Shown here: positions 50,791-60,399 of the stretch, piece by piece
Numbering within the stretch: the stretch's first letter is position 1
Layout: each line of letters begins with the position of its first letter
Assembly: GCA_011523825.1 (NCBI GenBank)
Contig: WTFX01000017.1
Coordinates: forward strand, 124,001 to 188,000
Reading direction: 5' to 3'
Length of the DNA stretch: 64,000 bases
Origin: Microthrixaceae bacterium
Lineage (GTDB): Bacteria; Actinomycetota; Acidimicrobiia; Acidimicrobiales; Poriferisodalaceae
Notes under the pieces: generated by a model
Told to the model about the DNA's origin: nothing
The model's database searches: none
The model's input: the letters and a program-made list of their open reading frames with translations, nothing else
Program-made: the position numbers and the translations under genes

Positions 50791-52394
50791 GGACCGAGCG
50801 TAAGCGTGAGCGACTGCGGTGCGCCGTCATCGGCGAACACCAGCGTGCCCGTCATCGATCCTCGTTCTGCCAACGGCAATGCGTCGCTCTGCGTCGCCGT
50901 GAACAGTCCCTCGAGCGGCAGGGAGCCATCGGCTGCGGTGCCGCGTGCCGCCAAGCGCATCTCGACCTGCTGACCGTCTCCGGCGTCCAGCACCAGCAAT
51001 GCGCTGAACCGCTGCTGCGCGTCGGGATCCGACGGGTCAGCCGCGGACAGCGATGCGCTGCTGGGCGCTGTCACGTTCACCGACTCCGTGGCCGTCGTGA
51101 CATCGGAAGTCGTCACATCGCCGTCCACTGTGGTCGTGGTGGTGGTGACGGTCATGGTGAGCATGCCGCTCACATCGAAGCGATCGGCGCCCGCAGCGGC
51201 AAACGTGAGCTCGCCGCCGTCGATGGACCCTGAGGTCGTCGTTGTCACCGTCGGCTCCGCCGCGATGACGGTCGGCTCGATCTCGTCCGCCTTGTCGACG
51301 TTGGCCGTGGCGGCAGCGCCCGACGCGGCTGGCGTCGCCACGGCGGCGGCTGCGGAAGCATCCTCGCTCGGCGCAGTCGCTGCGTCGACGCCTGCCTCGC
51401 TCGCTGCTGAAGCAGTCACCGGCTCCGCGATCGCCGGTGCCGTATTGGATCTTGCGGCAATGCCTTCGGCACTCGGCAGGGCAGGCACCACGACCGGTGC
51501 GTCAGGTGCCGACGCGCCAACAGCGAACGGCGTCAGCGCCTCCATGACCGAGTCGGGCAGGACCCGGTCGGCCGCCCTGTGCACCGGCGAGTCGACGGTG
51601 GGGGCGATCACTGCGGTCGCCAGCCCGAAGCCGACAGCGGCCTTTGCCACCACAGGCACGCCGACGGTCGCTGCATTCGCCGTCGCAGCGGCCGCACGCG
51701 AGGCCATCGGCGCTGCCTCGGTCAGCATCGGCATCGCCGAGTTCAGCGCAGCACGGCCGGCACCGGGCGAGGACTGGCTCGTCACGGCTGCAGCGGCCCG
51801 CTCTCCCCGGCGCAGCAGCCCGATGAGTGCCACCGGCGCCGTCGCAGCGAGCTTGAGCGCAGCGCGCACTGCGTTGCGGGCACGAGACACCCGCGCCCGG
51901 GCGTTTTCTTCGGACACTCCCGCAACTTGGGCGACTTCTTCGTAAGAAAGCTCCTCAACGAAACGCAGCATCAGCGCTTCGCGGTATTGCTCGGACAGAT
52001 TGTCGATGGCGTCCAGCAGTTCAGTGTCGTCAAGATCGAAGCCCAGCTCGCCTTCGATGCTCGACGGCGGGCTCAGCGCCTTGTCGTTCGATGCGTAGCG
52101 CTCGGTTTTCTCGCCCTCGCGGCGCTGGCGGTTGCCTTCGTCGCTGCAGACGTTGGAGAGGATCCGGTGCAGCCAGGGGCCCACCCGGTAGTTCCCGTTG
52201 AAGCGCGGCATTGCCCGCAGGGCCCGCACCAGCGCTTCCTGGACAGCGTCCTCGGCTGCCTCGGGGCAGCCCAAACGGCGGCGCGCGTGACCGAGCAGCT
52301 GCGGCCGGTACTCACGTACCAGTTCGGCGAACGCTTCGTCGTCGCCGGCCTGGTAGGCAAGGACCAGATCTCGATCTTCAAGTCGCAAAGCCAT
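50787..52394 (-). CDS. ECF sigma factor with membrane segment and long beta-rich C-terminus
   Basis: 535-residue protein. Residues 8-75 form sigma region 2 (LVLAYQAGDDEAFAEL, then AEDAVQEALVRALRAM and WLHRILSNVCSD), and about 127-177 region 4 (LLDAIDNLSEQYREALMLRF, ELSYEEVAQVAGVSEENARARVSRAR). After an Ala-rich link a hydrophobic stretch at 244-266 (VGVPVVAKAAVGFGLATAVIAP) is a likely transmembrane helix, followed by about 270 residues rich in Ala, Thr and Val that end in beta-type sequence (DGGELTFAAAGADRFDVSGMLTM...SGTLVFADD-like). So the sigma part would face the cytoplasm and the tail the outside. Such an ECF protein could be held inactive at the membrane and freed by cleavage. No separate anti-sigma gene is visible. 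Confidence 0.85.
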   Translation of the reverse strand: MALRLEDRDLVLAYQAGDDEAFAELVREYRPQLLGHARRRLGCPEAAEDAVQEALVRALRAMPRFNGNYRVGPWLHRILSNVCSDEGNRQRREGEKTERYASNDKALSPPSSIEGELGFDLDDTELLDAIDNLSEQYREALMLRFVEELSYEEVAQVAGVSEENARARVSRARNAVRAALKLAATAPVALIGLLRRGERAAAAVTSQSSPGAGRAALNSAMPMLTEAAPMASRAAAATANAATVGVPVVAKAAVGFGLATAVIAPTVDSPVHRAADRVLPDSVMEALTPFAVGASAPDAPVVVPALPSAEGIAARSNTAPAIAEPVTASAASEAGVDAATAPSEDASAAAAVATPAASGAAATANVDKADEIEPTVIAAEPTVTTTTSGSIDGGELTFAAAGADRFDVSGMLTMTVTTTTTTVDGDVTTSDVTTATESVNVTAPSSASLSAADPSDPDAQQRFSALLVLDAGDGQQVEMRLAARGTAADGSLPLEGLFTATQSDALPLAERGSMTGTLVFADDGAPQSLTLTLGP

Positions 52395-52510
52395 GGCAAA
52401 AGGGAAGGCGCGGGGCCTTCGATACAGCCGATGCTACCGCACCCCCCTCCGAGCCCTGCCGTCACATTTTGGCTTTGCCAGGAGTTAGCGCGGGGACTCA
52501 GGCAGGGCGG

Positions 52511-54775
52511 TCAGCGACCGTCGAGCGCCTCTCGTTTGAAGGCTGCGCTGTGTGCTTGGCTGGCGTTGCCGGCGAGGTCAAAGGCGGCACCCGCTCGTGC
52601 GATCAGCATCGAGTTGGCCGACGGCAGCATGGCAGCAGAGGGTGCAGCCAGCCGGGCGACGAGCGTGCCGTCCGATTCTCGCCATGACTGGTCGCACGCA
52701 GCGGTGCCCGCACGGGTCCACACGCTGGTATCGGACTCGCCGACAAGGCTGACGCCTGCGTTCGCGGTGCCGGCGCCGTCAAGGGAGTAGTCGGCGAAAC
52801 CGTCACCGTCACTGTCGACCTGCAGCTTGCCGACGTCGATGGTGTGGTCTGCAGGGCCAAGGCCGCAGCCCTGCACCGGTTCGGACCAGTGCACGGTGAC
52901 GTCGACAGCGGCCGAGCCGTCGGCGCGGCGCACCGGCTGGCTCACCGAGACCAGGCTGACTCTGGGCGGGGCGGTGTCAGCGCCGATGGTGTGCGTGACT
53001 GCAGAATTGGCGTTGCCGGCGCGATCGCGCAGCTTGCTGGCAGGGAGCGTGACCCTGTCGCCGGGCGCCAGCCAGGGAGGCTGGGTGAACGGCAGGCTGG
53101 TCGAGCCGTAGCTGTCGTGTTCGGGGAAGTCGAAGCTGACCCGGAAGCCGGTGTCGCCTCGCTGCACGCTGGCGGTCTCGGTCAGGCGGCTGCGTCCTCG
53201 AGTCAAGGTGACGGTGATGGTTCCGTCGGCGAGCGCCTCGTTGGAGCGCACCCAGACCGTCTTGCGGCCTAAGGCTGCGAGCACCTTGAGCTGTGGCCGC
53301 CCGGCATCAGCGCGCACGATCAGCTCCGCGCCTTCGTTGCGGGCGGCTCCGTCGGTCGAGCGAATCGAGCGTTCGTTGACGCCCAGCCGGTCCCGCACAG
53401 CGACCGGTGTCTCGCAGTCGATCGGCACCGACGCGGTGTCATACGGGCTCGCACCTGCCAGCAGGATCACCGCCCACCTCGTTGCGGGTCCTTCGGCAAC
53501 CACGATTTCGGCAAGGCGACCGGGCAGCGGCTCCCCGTCGAAGCGGTAGCTGCCGGTGTCGCCGGCGTCAGCGGTGCGGACCGGCTCGGAGAAGTCGACG
53601 CGCCAGTGGCACGCGCCCTCGGTGGCCGAAATCACCGCAAGGACCGGCGGGCCTTCGCTGAGTCTGCCTGCCGATGCAGCCGAGATGGCCATCGCCTCCA
53701 CACGACTGGACACGGCCGCTCTGCCGCCGAAGACGGTCAGTTCCAGACGGCCTGCGGAATCGCCCGTCACCGCTTCGGACTCAAGCACCGACGCTGCATC
53801 GCGAGACAGTCGCAGGCGCTCGGTGAGGAGCAGCGGATCGCACCGCTCACCCAGCAGCGGTGCACTGGCGATGGCATCAGCGGCACCGAACCCCGCCGCC
53901 ACACCCACGCCGTCACCGTCGAAGCACGGCACCGGTCCCTCAGCACCCAGCAGTTCGACAGCTACGCGGCTCGCCGTGCCATACCGGTCCGCGCCAGCCC
54001 AACGCTCGGTCGAATCGACATGGAGGCGAACCTGGTTCTCGACTCGCGCGGAGACTGCTGCGATGCCTCCCAGGATGATGACGTGGTCGACGCGGTCGTC
54101 CAGGAACTCGGCCACGTCGGGATTCAGCGCTGTGCCGTCGCTGAACAGCAGCGGGAAGCGACCCCGGTAGGCAACCGGTCCGGCCGCCAAGCCGTCGGCG
54201 GCTGCAGCCGCGGTGGCCAGCAGCGCCGTGCGTCCGCGTCCCGCGGCAACCCCGGCAGGGCCCAGGTGGCGCGCGACCGCGAGGGCAGTTGCTGCGCAAT
54301 CCGAGCCCCCCAGCCGCAGCGGTGTCGACCCGGTGAGCCGCCGGATCTGCTCGGCGACCGCCGGTGACACTGCGTCGGTGCCGCCCACGATGAACAGGAC
54401 AGCGAAATCGGCCCCGCTCAGGAACCTGGCCGGCGCGAGCGAGAGGCGATTGGGTTCGGTCAGCAGCACGGGTGCTCGCTGCGCAGACGCCAGCGGGGCG
54501 GCCGAGAGTGCATAGGCCGCATGCTGTTCGGCGCCTGAGGTCACGATCACCGAGTCGGTGTCGCCGCCGATCTCCGCGAGGTAGCGCGCAGCGATCTCCA
54601 CGGCGGTCTCGTAGCGGGTGGGGCCGGCCAGCCGCTCCGCCTCGACCTCGGCAGCAGCGGCGCCGGCGGCGGTGTGGCCGAACGGCAATGAGACGGCCAG
54701 CAGCGCTCCGCACGCCAGCGCAGCGAGTGCTGCTCGGCAGGGTCCCGGCCTCTGGTGGGTTCGTGCTCGCGTCAT
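52511..54775 (-). CDS. Secreted CWB2 surface protein, 754 residues
   Basis: Exported protein with signal peptide (to about 40) and three CWB2 repeats: about 47-145 (RLAGPTRYETAVEIA, VLFIVGGTDAVSPAVAEQI), 153-250 (RLGGSDCAATALAVARH, HVIILGGIAAVSARVE) and 257-362 (RWAGADRYGTASRVAVE, LTVFGGRAAVSSRVEAM). Cys284 and Cys312 are shared by the four paralogs. The tail has a FSEPVRTADAGD domain, LRDRAGNANS and a final domain with the calcium-loop-like DSDGDGFADYSLDG and FDLAGNAS, also seen in the 893-residue protein. Last gene of a tight run with the next two upstream; its ATG lies one base after the previous stop. Confidence 0.87.
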   Translation of the reverse strand: MTRARTHQRPGPCRAALAALACGALLAVSLPFGHTAAGAAAAEVEAERLAGPTRYETAVEIAARYLAEIGGDTDSVIVTSGAEQHAAYALSAAPLASAQRAPVLLTEPNRLSLAPARFLSGADFAVLFIVGGTDAVSPAVAEQIRRLTGSTPLRLGGSDCAATALAVARHLGPAGVAAGRGRTALLATAAAAADGLAAGPVAYRGRFPLLFSDGTALNPDVAEFLDDRVDHVIILGGIAAVSARVENQVRLHVDSTERWAGADRYGTASRVAVELLGAEGPVPCFDGDGVGVAAGFGAADAIASAPLLGERCDPLLLTERLRLSRDAASVLESEAVTGDSAGRLELTVFGGRAAVSSRVEAMAISAASAGRLSEGPPVLAVISATEGACHWRVDFSEPVRTADAGDTGSYRFDGEPLPGRLAEIVVAEGPATRWAVILLAGASPYDTASVPIDCETPVAVRDRLGVNERSIRSTDGAARNEGAELIVRADAGRPQLKVLAALGRKTVWVRSNEALADGTITVTLTRGRSRLTETASVQRGDTGFRVSFDFPEHDSYGSTSLPFTQPPWLAPGDRVTLPASKLRDRAGNANSAVTHTIGADTAPPRVSLVSVSQPVRRADGSAAVDVTVHWSEPVQGCGLGPADHTIDVGKLQVDSDGDGFADYSLDGAGTANAGVSLVGESDTSVWTRAGTAACDQSWRESDGTLVARLAAPSAAMLPSANSMLIARAGAAFDLAGNASQAHSAAFKREALDGR

Positions 54776-54776
54776 G

Positions 54777-57422
54777 TCAGTCCACCGGCACGCTGGAGTC
54801 GTAGCGGATCGACAGCCAGCCTTGAGCAGTGTTGGTTCTCCCGCTGTAGTCCCTCGCGGCGCCGCCGCTGACGAACACCAGGTCGCCCCGTGCAGGCAGC
54901 CGGCTCACACTCGCCGCGTTGAGCGTCATGTGGATCACCTCATCGGGTGCGTCGAAGTGAAGCCTGCAACCGTCGCGGGCCGCGATCAGCCTCGGCACCA
55001 AGTCAGCGACCAACGGGATGCTCGCGCACGCAACGACATCGGCTCCGAGGGGTACTGGAGGATCGGCCGCGTCGAGCAGTGCCGCCACGGGATCGCTGAA
55101 ACGCACTCGCAGACCCGCGGCGGTGCCGCCTCCGGTGAGCTGTACGCCTGCCTGAACGGTGCCGCCGATGGTCCCGCCGGCAGCATCGGCACCCACCACT
55201 TCGACGACGAAGTTGGCAGCAAAGTCTCGGTCATCGCTCAGTGCCTCTGCAAGCTCGGCGAACGTTGGCTCGCCGGCCAGGATCCGGTACGCGATGACGC
55301 GCGTCGTGCGATTCACCAGCACGCTGATGCACTCCTCGTCCGGATCGGAGCAGTCGACGCTCTCGGCGTCGGAGTCATCGTCGGTCTCGGGCAATCCGAC
55401 GCCGTACACGCGCCAATCGTTGCCGCGACCACCCGATGCGAATCCGTCGCTGCGTGCAGTGATAGTGAGCGCTCCGCTCGGCGTGGCATCGAGCTGGGTG
55501 CCCGCGCTGAGCGTCACCCTGGCTTGATTGGTGGAATCCACATCGCCGACCGTGACGGTCTCGATGCGGAAGTCGACGCTCGGCTCAGCCACGACGTGAC
55601 GATGCCGGGGACTGGCGCGGCCGTCCTCGTCCAGGAAAGCGCCCCGCGACACGGTGACGGCATCGCCCTCCTCCAGCATCGCGCCGTCCAGGGCGAACAC
55701 ATAGCGCTGATGCTTGGCTCGCGTGCCGGCGGCACCCGGACTCGGGCCGGCAGGTGCCGGGTCGAGATCCAGAGGCTTGCGCGTGCCGTCGCCAGCCACG
55801 ACAGCGATGCGCTCCGCAACCTCAGCAGGCGTCAGCACGGCGGGCTCGTACGGGTGCTCCTCGATCACCAGCACCGCGAACCGGTCGTGCCCGGCTGGGG
55901 CGATGATGCGGACCTCGGGGGCGTCCAGGTCGGCAGGCTCATCGGGCTCGGGAATGACCAAGGAGAAGCGGGCCGTCGGCCGGGGGCTGTTGTTGGTGCC
56001 GATGCGCTGCCCGCCGGTCACGGCGACCACGTCCTCGGCTTCGAGAACCCGGTGATCTCGATCCAGCGTCACGGTCACGCTCTTGCCGCGGACGCGCACG
56101 CTTGCGCACCACTCATCGGGATCGGCAGGCGAAGCAGTACACAGGCCCGACGACGCTGCGCGCACCGGTTCGGAGTTGACGCTGAACATCCTCACGTCCG
56201 GCTCCAGCGCACGAGCGGCCTTCTTGGAGTCGATGTCGCTCGTGAAGGTGACCGTGAACTGGTGGGCCCTCTCGGTGTCGGGATCGAGCTCGACGCTGAT
56301 GCGCCCGCCGATCGGCACCAGCGTGGTGGCCCGCTCCAAGAACTGCATCACCACCTCGTCCGGCACCGCGGCGGTGCCGCCGAACACCGTGACGTCCAGG
56401 TCGTTGTGGGCATCGCCGGTCACGTACTCATCCGAGCGCAGGAACGACGCCACAGTGCGCGGCAGCGTGTCGGCAGGGGTGAGCAGCAGCGGTGCGCACT
56501 GTTCGCCGAGCAATGGCCCGCTGGCGATCGCATCCGGCGAGAGCCTGCCGTAGGCCAGGCCCAGCTCGGTGCCGTCAAAACACGGCCGCAGCGGGTCGTC
56601 ACGGTCGAGCATGGTCTCGGCCAGCTCGACTGCGGTGCCGTAGCGGTCGTTCCCGGCAATGCGGGCAGTCGTGAAGTCCAAGCCCGACAGCGCCCGTTGC
56701 ACGGCGCTGCCCACCGCAGCGGTGCCGCCCACGATGATCACGTGATCGATGTCGCTCGCCACCAAATGGTCGAACACGGCTGAGTGCAGGCCGCCCGGGG
56801 GCGTCAACAGGATCGGATAGCGGCCCTGGTAGGCCATCGGCCCTGCCGCCAGTGCATCCGCGAACGCACCGCTGGTGGCGAGCAGCGCCGTGCGGCCCTT
56901 GGACCCGAATTCCCCAGCGGGAAGACCGAATGACTTCGCCACCTCGATCGCGTGCAGGTGGACGTCGTCGCTGCCGAGGCGTTCCACCGTTCCCACGCCG
57001 AGGTTGCCGAGTTCACGCTCGACCGCGCTCGAGATCACCGCAGTGCCGCCGAGCAGGATCACCCTGCGGATGGCTCGGCGCTGCAGGAACTGCTTCACCG
57101 GCACCGGCACGTCGTCGGGTCGGGTGAACACCAGCGGTGCCCGCTCCAAACGGGACAGCATCGGCACCGGCACCGTCCAGCCGGCGTGTCGGTCGAGGCC
57201 CGATCCCAATATGACCGTGTCCACCCGAGGCTCGTCGGGGCGTTCGTCGACGCGGTCCATGTAGCTCTCGGCGATCTGCACCGACGTCGAGTAGCGCGTC
57301 GGTCCGGCAAGGCGCGTGAACTCGATGTCGATCACGGCCGCCCCCGCCGCGAGGTGAGGCAGAGTCCACAACGGCAGCGCAAGCACTGCCGCCAACACGG
57401 CCCGCAGCCACCGGCGGCTCAT
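54777..57422 (-). CDS. Secreted CWB2 surface protein, 881 residues
   Basis: Exported protein with signal peptide (LRAVLAAVLALPLWTLP..AAGA) and three CWB2 repeats (about 37-139, 147-245, 254-361; cues RLAGPTRYSTSVQIA, VILLGGTAVISSAVERE, HVIIVGGTAAVGSAVQ, RIAGNDRYGTAVELA, VTVFGGTAAVPDEVV). The paired cysteines are 281 and 309. Then an Ig-like domain (HQFTVTFTSDIDS), a region with an EPDEPADLDAPEVRII start, and a module at 651-778 with GNDWRVYGVG and FAELAEALSDDRDFAANF shared with two paralogs. Overlaps the preceding 945-residue gene by four bases (ATGA). Confidence 0.87.
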   Translation of the reverse strand: MSRRWLRAVLAAVLALPLWTLPHLAAGAAVIDIEFTRLAGPTRYSTSVQIAESYMDRVDERPDEPRVDTVILGSGLDRHAGWTVPVPMLSRLERAPLVFTRPDDVPVPVKQFLQRRAIRRVILLGGTAVISSAVERELGNLGVGTVERLGSDDVHLHAIEVAKSFGLPAGEFGSKGRTALLATSGAFADALAAGPMAYQGRYPILLTPPGGLHSAVFDHLVASDIDHVIIVGGTAAVGSAVQRALSGLDFTTARIAGNDRYGTAVELAETMLDRDDPLRPCFDGTELGLAYGRLSPDAIASGPLLGEQCAPLLLTPADTLPRTVASFLRSDEYVTGDAHNDLDVTVFGGTAAVPDEVVMQFLERATTLVPIGGRISVELDPDTERAHQFTVTFTSDIDSKKAARALEPDVRMFSVNSEPVRAASSGLCTASPADPDEWCASVRVRGKSVTVTLDRDHRVLEAEDVVAVTGGQRIGTNNSPRPTARFSLVIPEPDEPADLDAPEVRIIAPAGHDRFAVLVIEEHPYEPAVLTPAEVAERIAVVAGDGTRKPLDLDPAPAGPSPGAAGTRAKHQRYVFALDGAMLEEGDAVTVSRGAFLDEDGRASPRHRHVVAEPSVDFRIETVTVGDVDSTNQARVTLSAGTQLDATPSGALTITARSDGFASGGRGNDWRVYGVGLPETDDDSDAESVDCSDPDEECISVLVNRTTRVIAYRILAGEPTFAELAEALSDDRDFAANFVVEVVGADAAGGTIGGTVQAGVQLTGGGTAAGLRVRFSDPVAALLDAADPPVPLGADVVACASIPLVADLVPRLIAARDGCRLHFDAPDEVIHMTLNAASVSRLPARGDLVFVSGGAARDYSGRTNTAQGWLSIRYDSSVPVD

Positions 57423-60256
57423 GGGGTGCCCCCGCTGCAGGCGGCACCGGCGGCATCAGCGACGGAATTGGTTCCCTGCGGGCTCAACGCTTCTCGCGCG
57501 TAGCCGAATTGGGAGGGAATCGCTGGATCCGAGCGCAGATGGAACCGACGCTGACGCAGGTTCTGCACATCAGGGGTCTCGTCCTCGTTCTGGTCACCGT
57601 GGCCCGCGGCGACTCCCATGGGGACCAACACCGGGGTGCCGGCCCGCGGTACCAGTGCGTCGTCGGTGGCTCGGTACTCCAGGTACACCACATCGCCACG
57701 GCGCTGGCACCGGACTGCGACACGGTCATCGTCGGCGTCGGATTCGCCGAGGAAGAGCGACGCGAACGTCAACGGCGCCCTGAAGCCCGCCGGTGCCGCT
57801 GCGGCGCTGCCGAAGAGCGACACGTAACGAGCATCAGGCGCCGTGTCGGCGTCTGGCGCTGCGGGGACGCTTCGTACGTGGTCAGAGAACTGGACGCGCA
57901 AGCCGACGATGCTGATGCCGCCGACCAGCGAGCCACCGGCAGGGTCTGCGATGCCGAGCACGCCGTTCGTCGCGGACGAGGTGACGACCCGGCTGCTGAA
58001 GTGTCGCTTGAACTCGGCATCGGCATTGAGTGCGGCCGACAGGTTCGCAAGCGTGATCTTGCCGTCGGCGATCGTGTAGCTGATGATCCGGTGCACCGGG
58101 TCGACGCCGACCTCGATCTCGCTGTCCGCCGGTTCGGTCCGGTCTGGGGCGACGTAGGGGTAGACGAGCCAGCCGTTGCCCGCTGCAACGCTGGTGCTGC
58201 GGGCAGTGATCCTCACACGCCGACTGCCCTCACAGGCGGCATCCCCGCTCGCACCGCACGTGTTGTTGCGGATCAGCAACGTTGCCTGCTTGGCGTGCCT
58301 GGGCTTGCCGACCGCTGCCCGTCGGACCGTGAAGTCGCCGTGGTCGGCGTTGTCGGCGTGCTCGCGGACCGTATAGCGAGTCAGCTTGTTGGGATTGTTC
58401 CGCTGGTCGTACAAGGCTCCCCTCGCAACGGTGATCACATCGCCGGGCTCAAGCTGCGCGTCGGCGCCGGAGAGCGCTGCGGTGTAGCGAATGTTCGCTC
58501 CGAGCGTGGCAGGGTCCTCATAGCACCGCTCGCCGATCTTGTCGCCCAAGGGCGTATCGCTCTCGGACTTGTGCGGGCAGTCGACCGAGCTGGCGACAAA
58601 CGTCACTGCTCGCGCTTGGCCGTCCTTGTCGACCACCGTGAGCTCGTGCCGTTCCTGGCCGCGGTGCATCACGTCGTTGCGCAGGCGATCGCCCCGCCGC
58701 AGCGCGCGCTCGGTGACCACCACGACCAACTTCTGCTCACCGGCGATCCCCACGATCTGGATCTGCGGTCCGACCGTGTCGGTCACCGTCGGAGGTCGCG
58801 GCACCCGGTAGAACACCGACTCCAGCGCGGGCAGCGTGTCGTCGACCGCGATCTCGGTACGCCCCTCATCGGTGCCGGTCTCGCCCAGCACCGTGATGGT
58901 GTTGCCGACCGCCAGCGGCTCGACCAGTTCCACCGTCACCGCTCGGCCGCTCAGGCTGATCTGGGCATAGCGCCTGGCATTTTCCGGGGCCGTTGTGTCA
59001 GCTTCGAGTGCCAGCGGCTGGTTGTTCACCGTGTAGCGCTCGGCCTTGACGGCCTCGTCTTCCTTCACGTCCTCGTTGAAGGTCACCGTGAACACCTTCG
59101 AACCGCCAACGGCCGACACTTCCGCAGTGAACGGCGCGCCGCGCAGCGCCCGATTCCGCACCGCCCACACCGTCGACTCTGCAACCGCCGCGGCCCCGCC
59201 GAACACCACCACCTCCAACCGGCTCGCCGGCCCGCCCAGCAGATCGCCGCCGGTCAGCACCTCGTCCAGCTCCGTCGGCACCGCTCTCGATCGGGTCAGC
59301 AACAGCGGCGCGCATCGCTCTCCCAGCAGCGGCCCGCTGCTCACCGCGTCGGGTGCCCGCTCGCCTACCGCGAGCCCGATCACCGACCCGTCGAAGCATC
59401 GATCCGGTCGAGCTGAGCCCAGCAGCCGCCGCGCCACCACCGCCGCCGTCTCGTAGCGATCAGCGCCCGCCAAGCGCGAGGTGGTGATGCCCTTGGCCTT
59501 CACCGCCGACTCCACCGCCGAGCTCACTGCGGCCGTGCCGCCGAAGATCACCACGTGCTCGACATCGCTGCGATCCAGGTACACCGACACGGCGTGATCC
59601 GGCCTGCCCGCCGGGGTCAGCAGCAGCGGATGGGCACCGTGATACGACAGCGGGCCAGCTACCAGCGCATCGGCCACGCTCACACCGTTCGCGAGCAAGG
59701 CGGTACGACCGCGGGAGCCCCACTCACCCGCCGAACCTGGGATCGGACCGACTGCCGCCGTCACGGCAACCGACGTGGCGTAGACGTCATTCCCCCACAA
59801 GCGCCGCACGCTGCCCACGTGGCCAGCAAGCTCGCTCACGACAGCGGTCGAAACGATGTCGGGGCCGCCGACCACCAGCACCAGCTCGATGTCGTTGACG
59901 TCCAGGAAACTGCGCACGCCGTCGTGCAGCCGATCAGACGGCGTCAGCAGAATCGGGGCGTCGAATGCCGATGCCAGCCCCGCAGCGGGCATGCCGTAGG
60001 CAGCGTGACGGTCCTCGCCCGACACCACGATGGCCGCGCTCGTCGACGCGCGGTCTGGATTGTCCGAGATCTCTGCCAGGTACGCCTCTGCGACCGCCAC
60101 CGATGTCTCGTACCGATCCAGGCCCCCGAACCGCTCAGCCGATGTCTCATTCACCGCCGCAGACGCTCCCGACCCGACGAGCAGCGACGCGGCAGCCGCC
60201 GCCGCTACAAGAGCGGCAATCGCTCTGCGAGAGGGCCTTCGGGCGGCTGTCGGCAT
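57419..60256 (-). CDS. Secreted CWB2 surface protein, 945 residues
   Basis: Exported protein: signal peptide to about 33 (AIAALVAAAAAASLLVGSGASA), three CWB2 repeats at about 42-145, 149-255 and 260-365 (RFGGLDRYETSVAVA, LVLVVGGPDIVSTAV; RLWGNDVYATSVAV, HVVIFGGTAAVSSAV; RLAGADRYETAAVVA, VVVFGGAAAVAEST). Cys287 and Cys315 match the other paralogs. After an Ig-like domain (KVFTVTFNEDVKED) follow further beta domains, a module at 681-794 (GNGWLVYPYV, LANLSAALNADAEFKRHF) shared with two paralogs, and a tail with DQNEDETPD. First gene of a three-gene run after a 143-bp gap with an inverted repeat. Confidence 0.87.
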   Translation of the reverse strand: MPTAARRPSRRAIAALVAAAAAASLLVGSGASAAVNETSAERFGGLDRYETSVAVAEAYLAEISDNPDRASTSAAIVVSGEDRHAAYGMPAAGLASAFDAPILLTPSDRLHDGVRSFLDVNDIELVLVVGGPDIVSTAVVSELAGHVGSVRRLWGNDVYATSVAVTAAVGPIPGSAGEWGSRGRTALLANGVSVADALVAGPLSYHGAHPLLLTPAGRPDHAVSVYLDRSDVEHVVIFGGTAAVSSAVESAVKAKGITTSRLAGADRYETAAVVARRLLGSARPDRCFDGSVIGLAVGERAPDAVSSGPLLGERCAPLLLTRSRAVPTELDEVLTGGDLLGGPASRLEVVVFGGAAAVAESTVWAVRNRALRGAPFTAEVSAVGGSKVFTVTFNEDVKEDEAVKAERYTVNNQPLALEADTTAPENARRYAQISLSGRAVTVELVEPLAVGNTITVLGETGTDEGRTEIAVDDTLPALESVFYRVPRPPTVTDTVGPQIQIVGIAGEQKLVVVVTERALRRGDRLRNDVMHRGQERHELTVVDKDGQARAVTFVASSVDCPHKSESDTPLGDKIGERCYEDPATLGANIRYTAALSGADAQLEPGDVITVARGALYDQRNNPNKLTRYTVREHADNADHGDFTVRRAAVGKPRHAKQATLLIRNNTCGASGDAACEGSRRVRITARSTSVAAGNGWLVYPYVAPDRTEPADSEIEVGVDPVHRIISYTIADGKITLANLSAALNADAEFKRHFSSRVVTSSATNGVLGIADPAGGSLVGGISIVGLRVQFSDHVRSVPAAPDADTAPDARYVSLFGSAAAAPAGFRAPLTFASLFLGESDADDDRVAVRCQRRGDVVYLEYRATDDALVPRAGTPVLVPMGVAAGHGDQNEDETPDVQNLRQRRFHLRSDPAIPSQFGYAREALSPQGTNSVADAAGAACSGGTP

Positions 60257-60324
60257 GGTCGCCGTGACGGTATGTCAGCCTCTCGTGCGCGTCTAGCCCC
60301 TAAGTAGTACTGGCAATAATCTTG

Positions 60325-60338
60325 GCGTTCTGGAACGC
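60325..60338. promoter_or_regulatory. Inverted repeat upstream of the three-gene CWB2 run
   Basis: GCGTTC and GAACGC flank TG, a perfect 6-2-6 palindrome 69 bp upstream of the 945-residue gene start in the 60257-60399 gap. On the minus strand TTGCCA-like and TACTTA-like promoter elements lie between it and the gene. An operator is more likely than a terminator, since no T-run follows. Confidence 0.4.
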
Positions 60339-60399
60339 GCCGATTGTCGGCAGCCACCCCTATGGCGAAGCCGATGCCGCAGCCGACGAAGCGGCCGCG

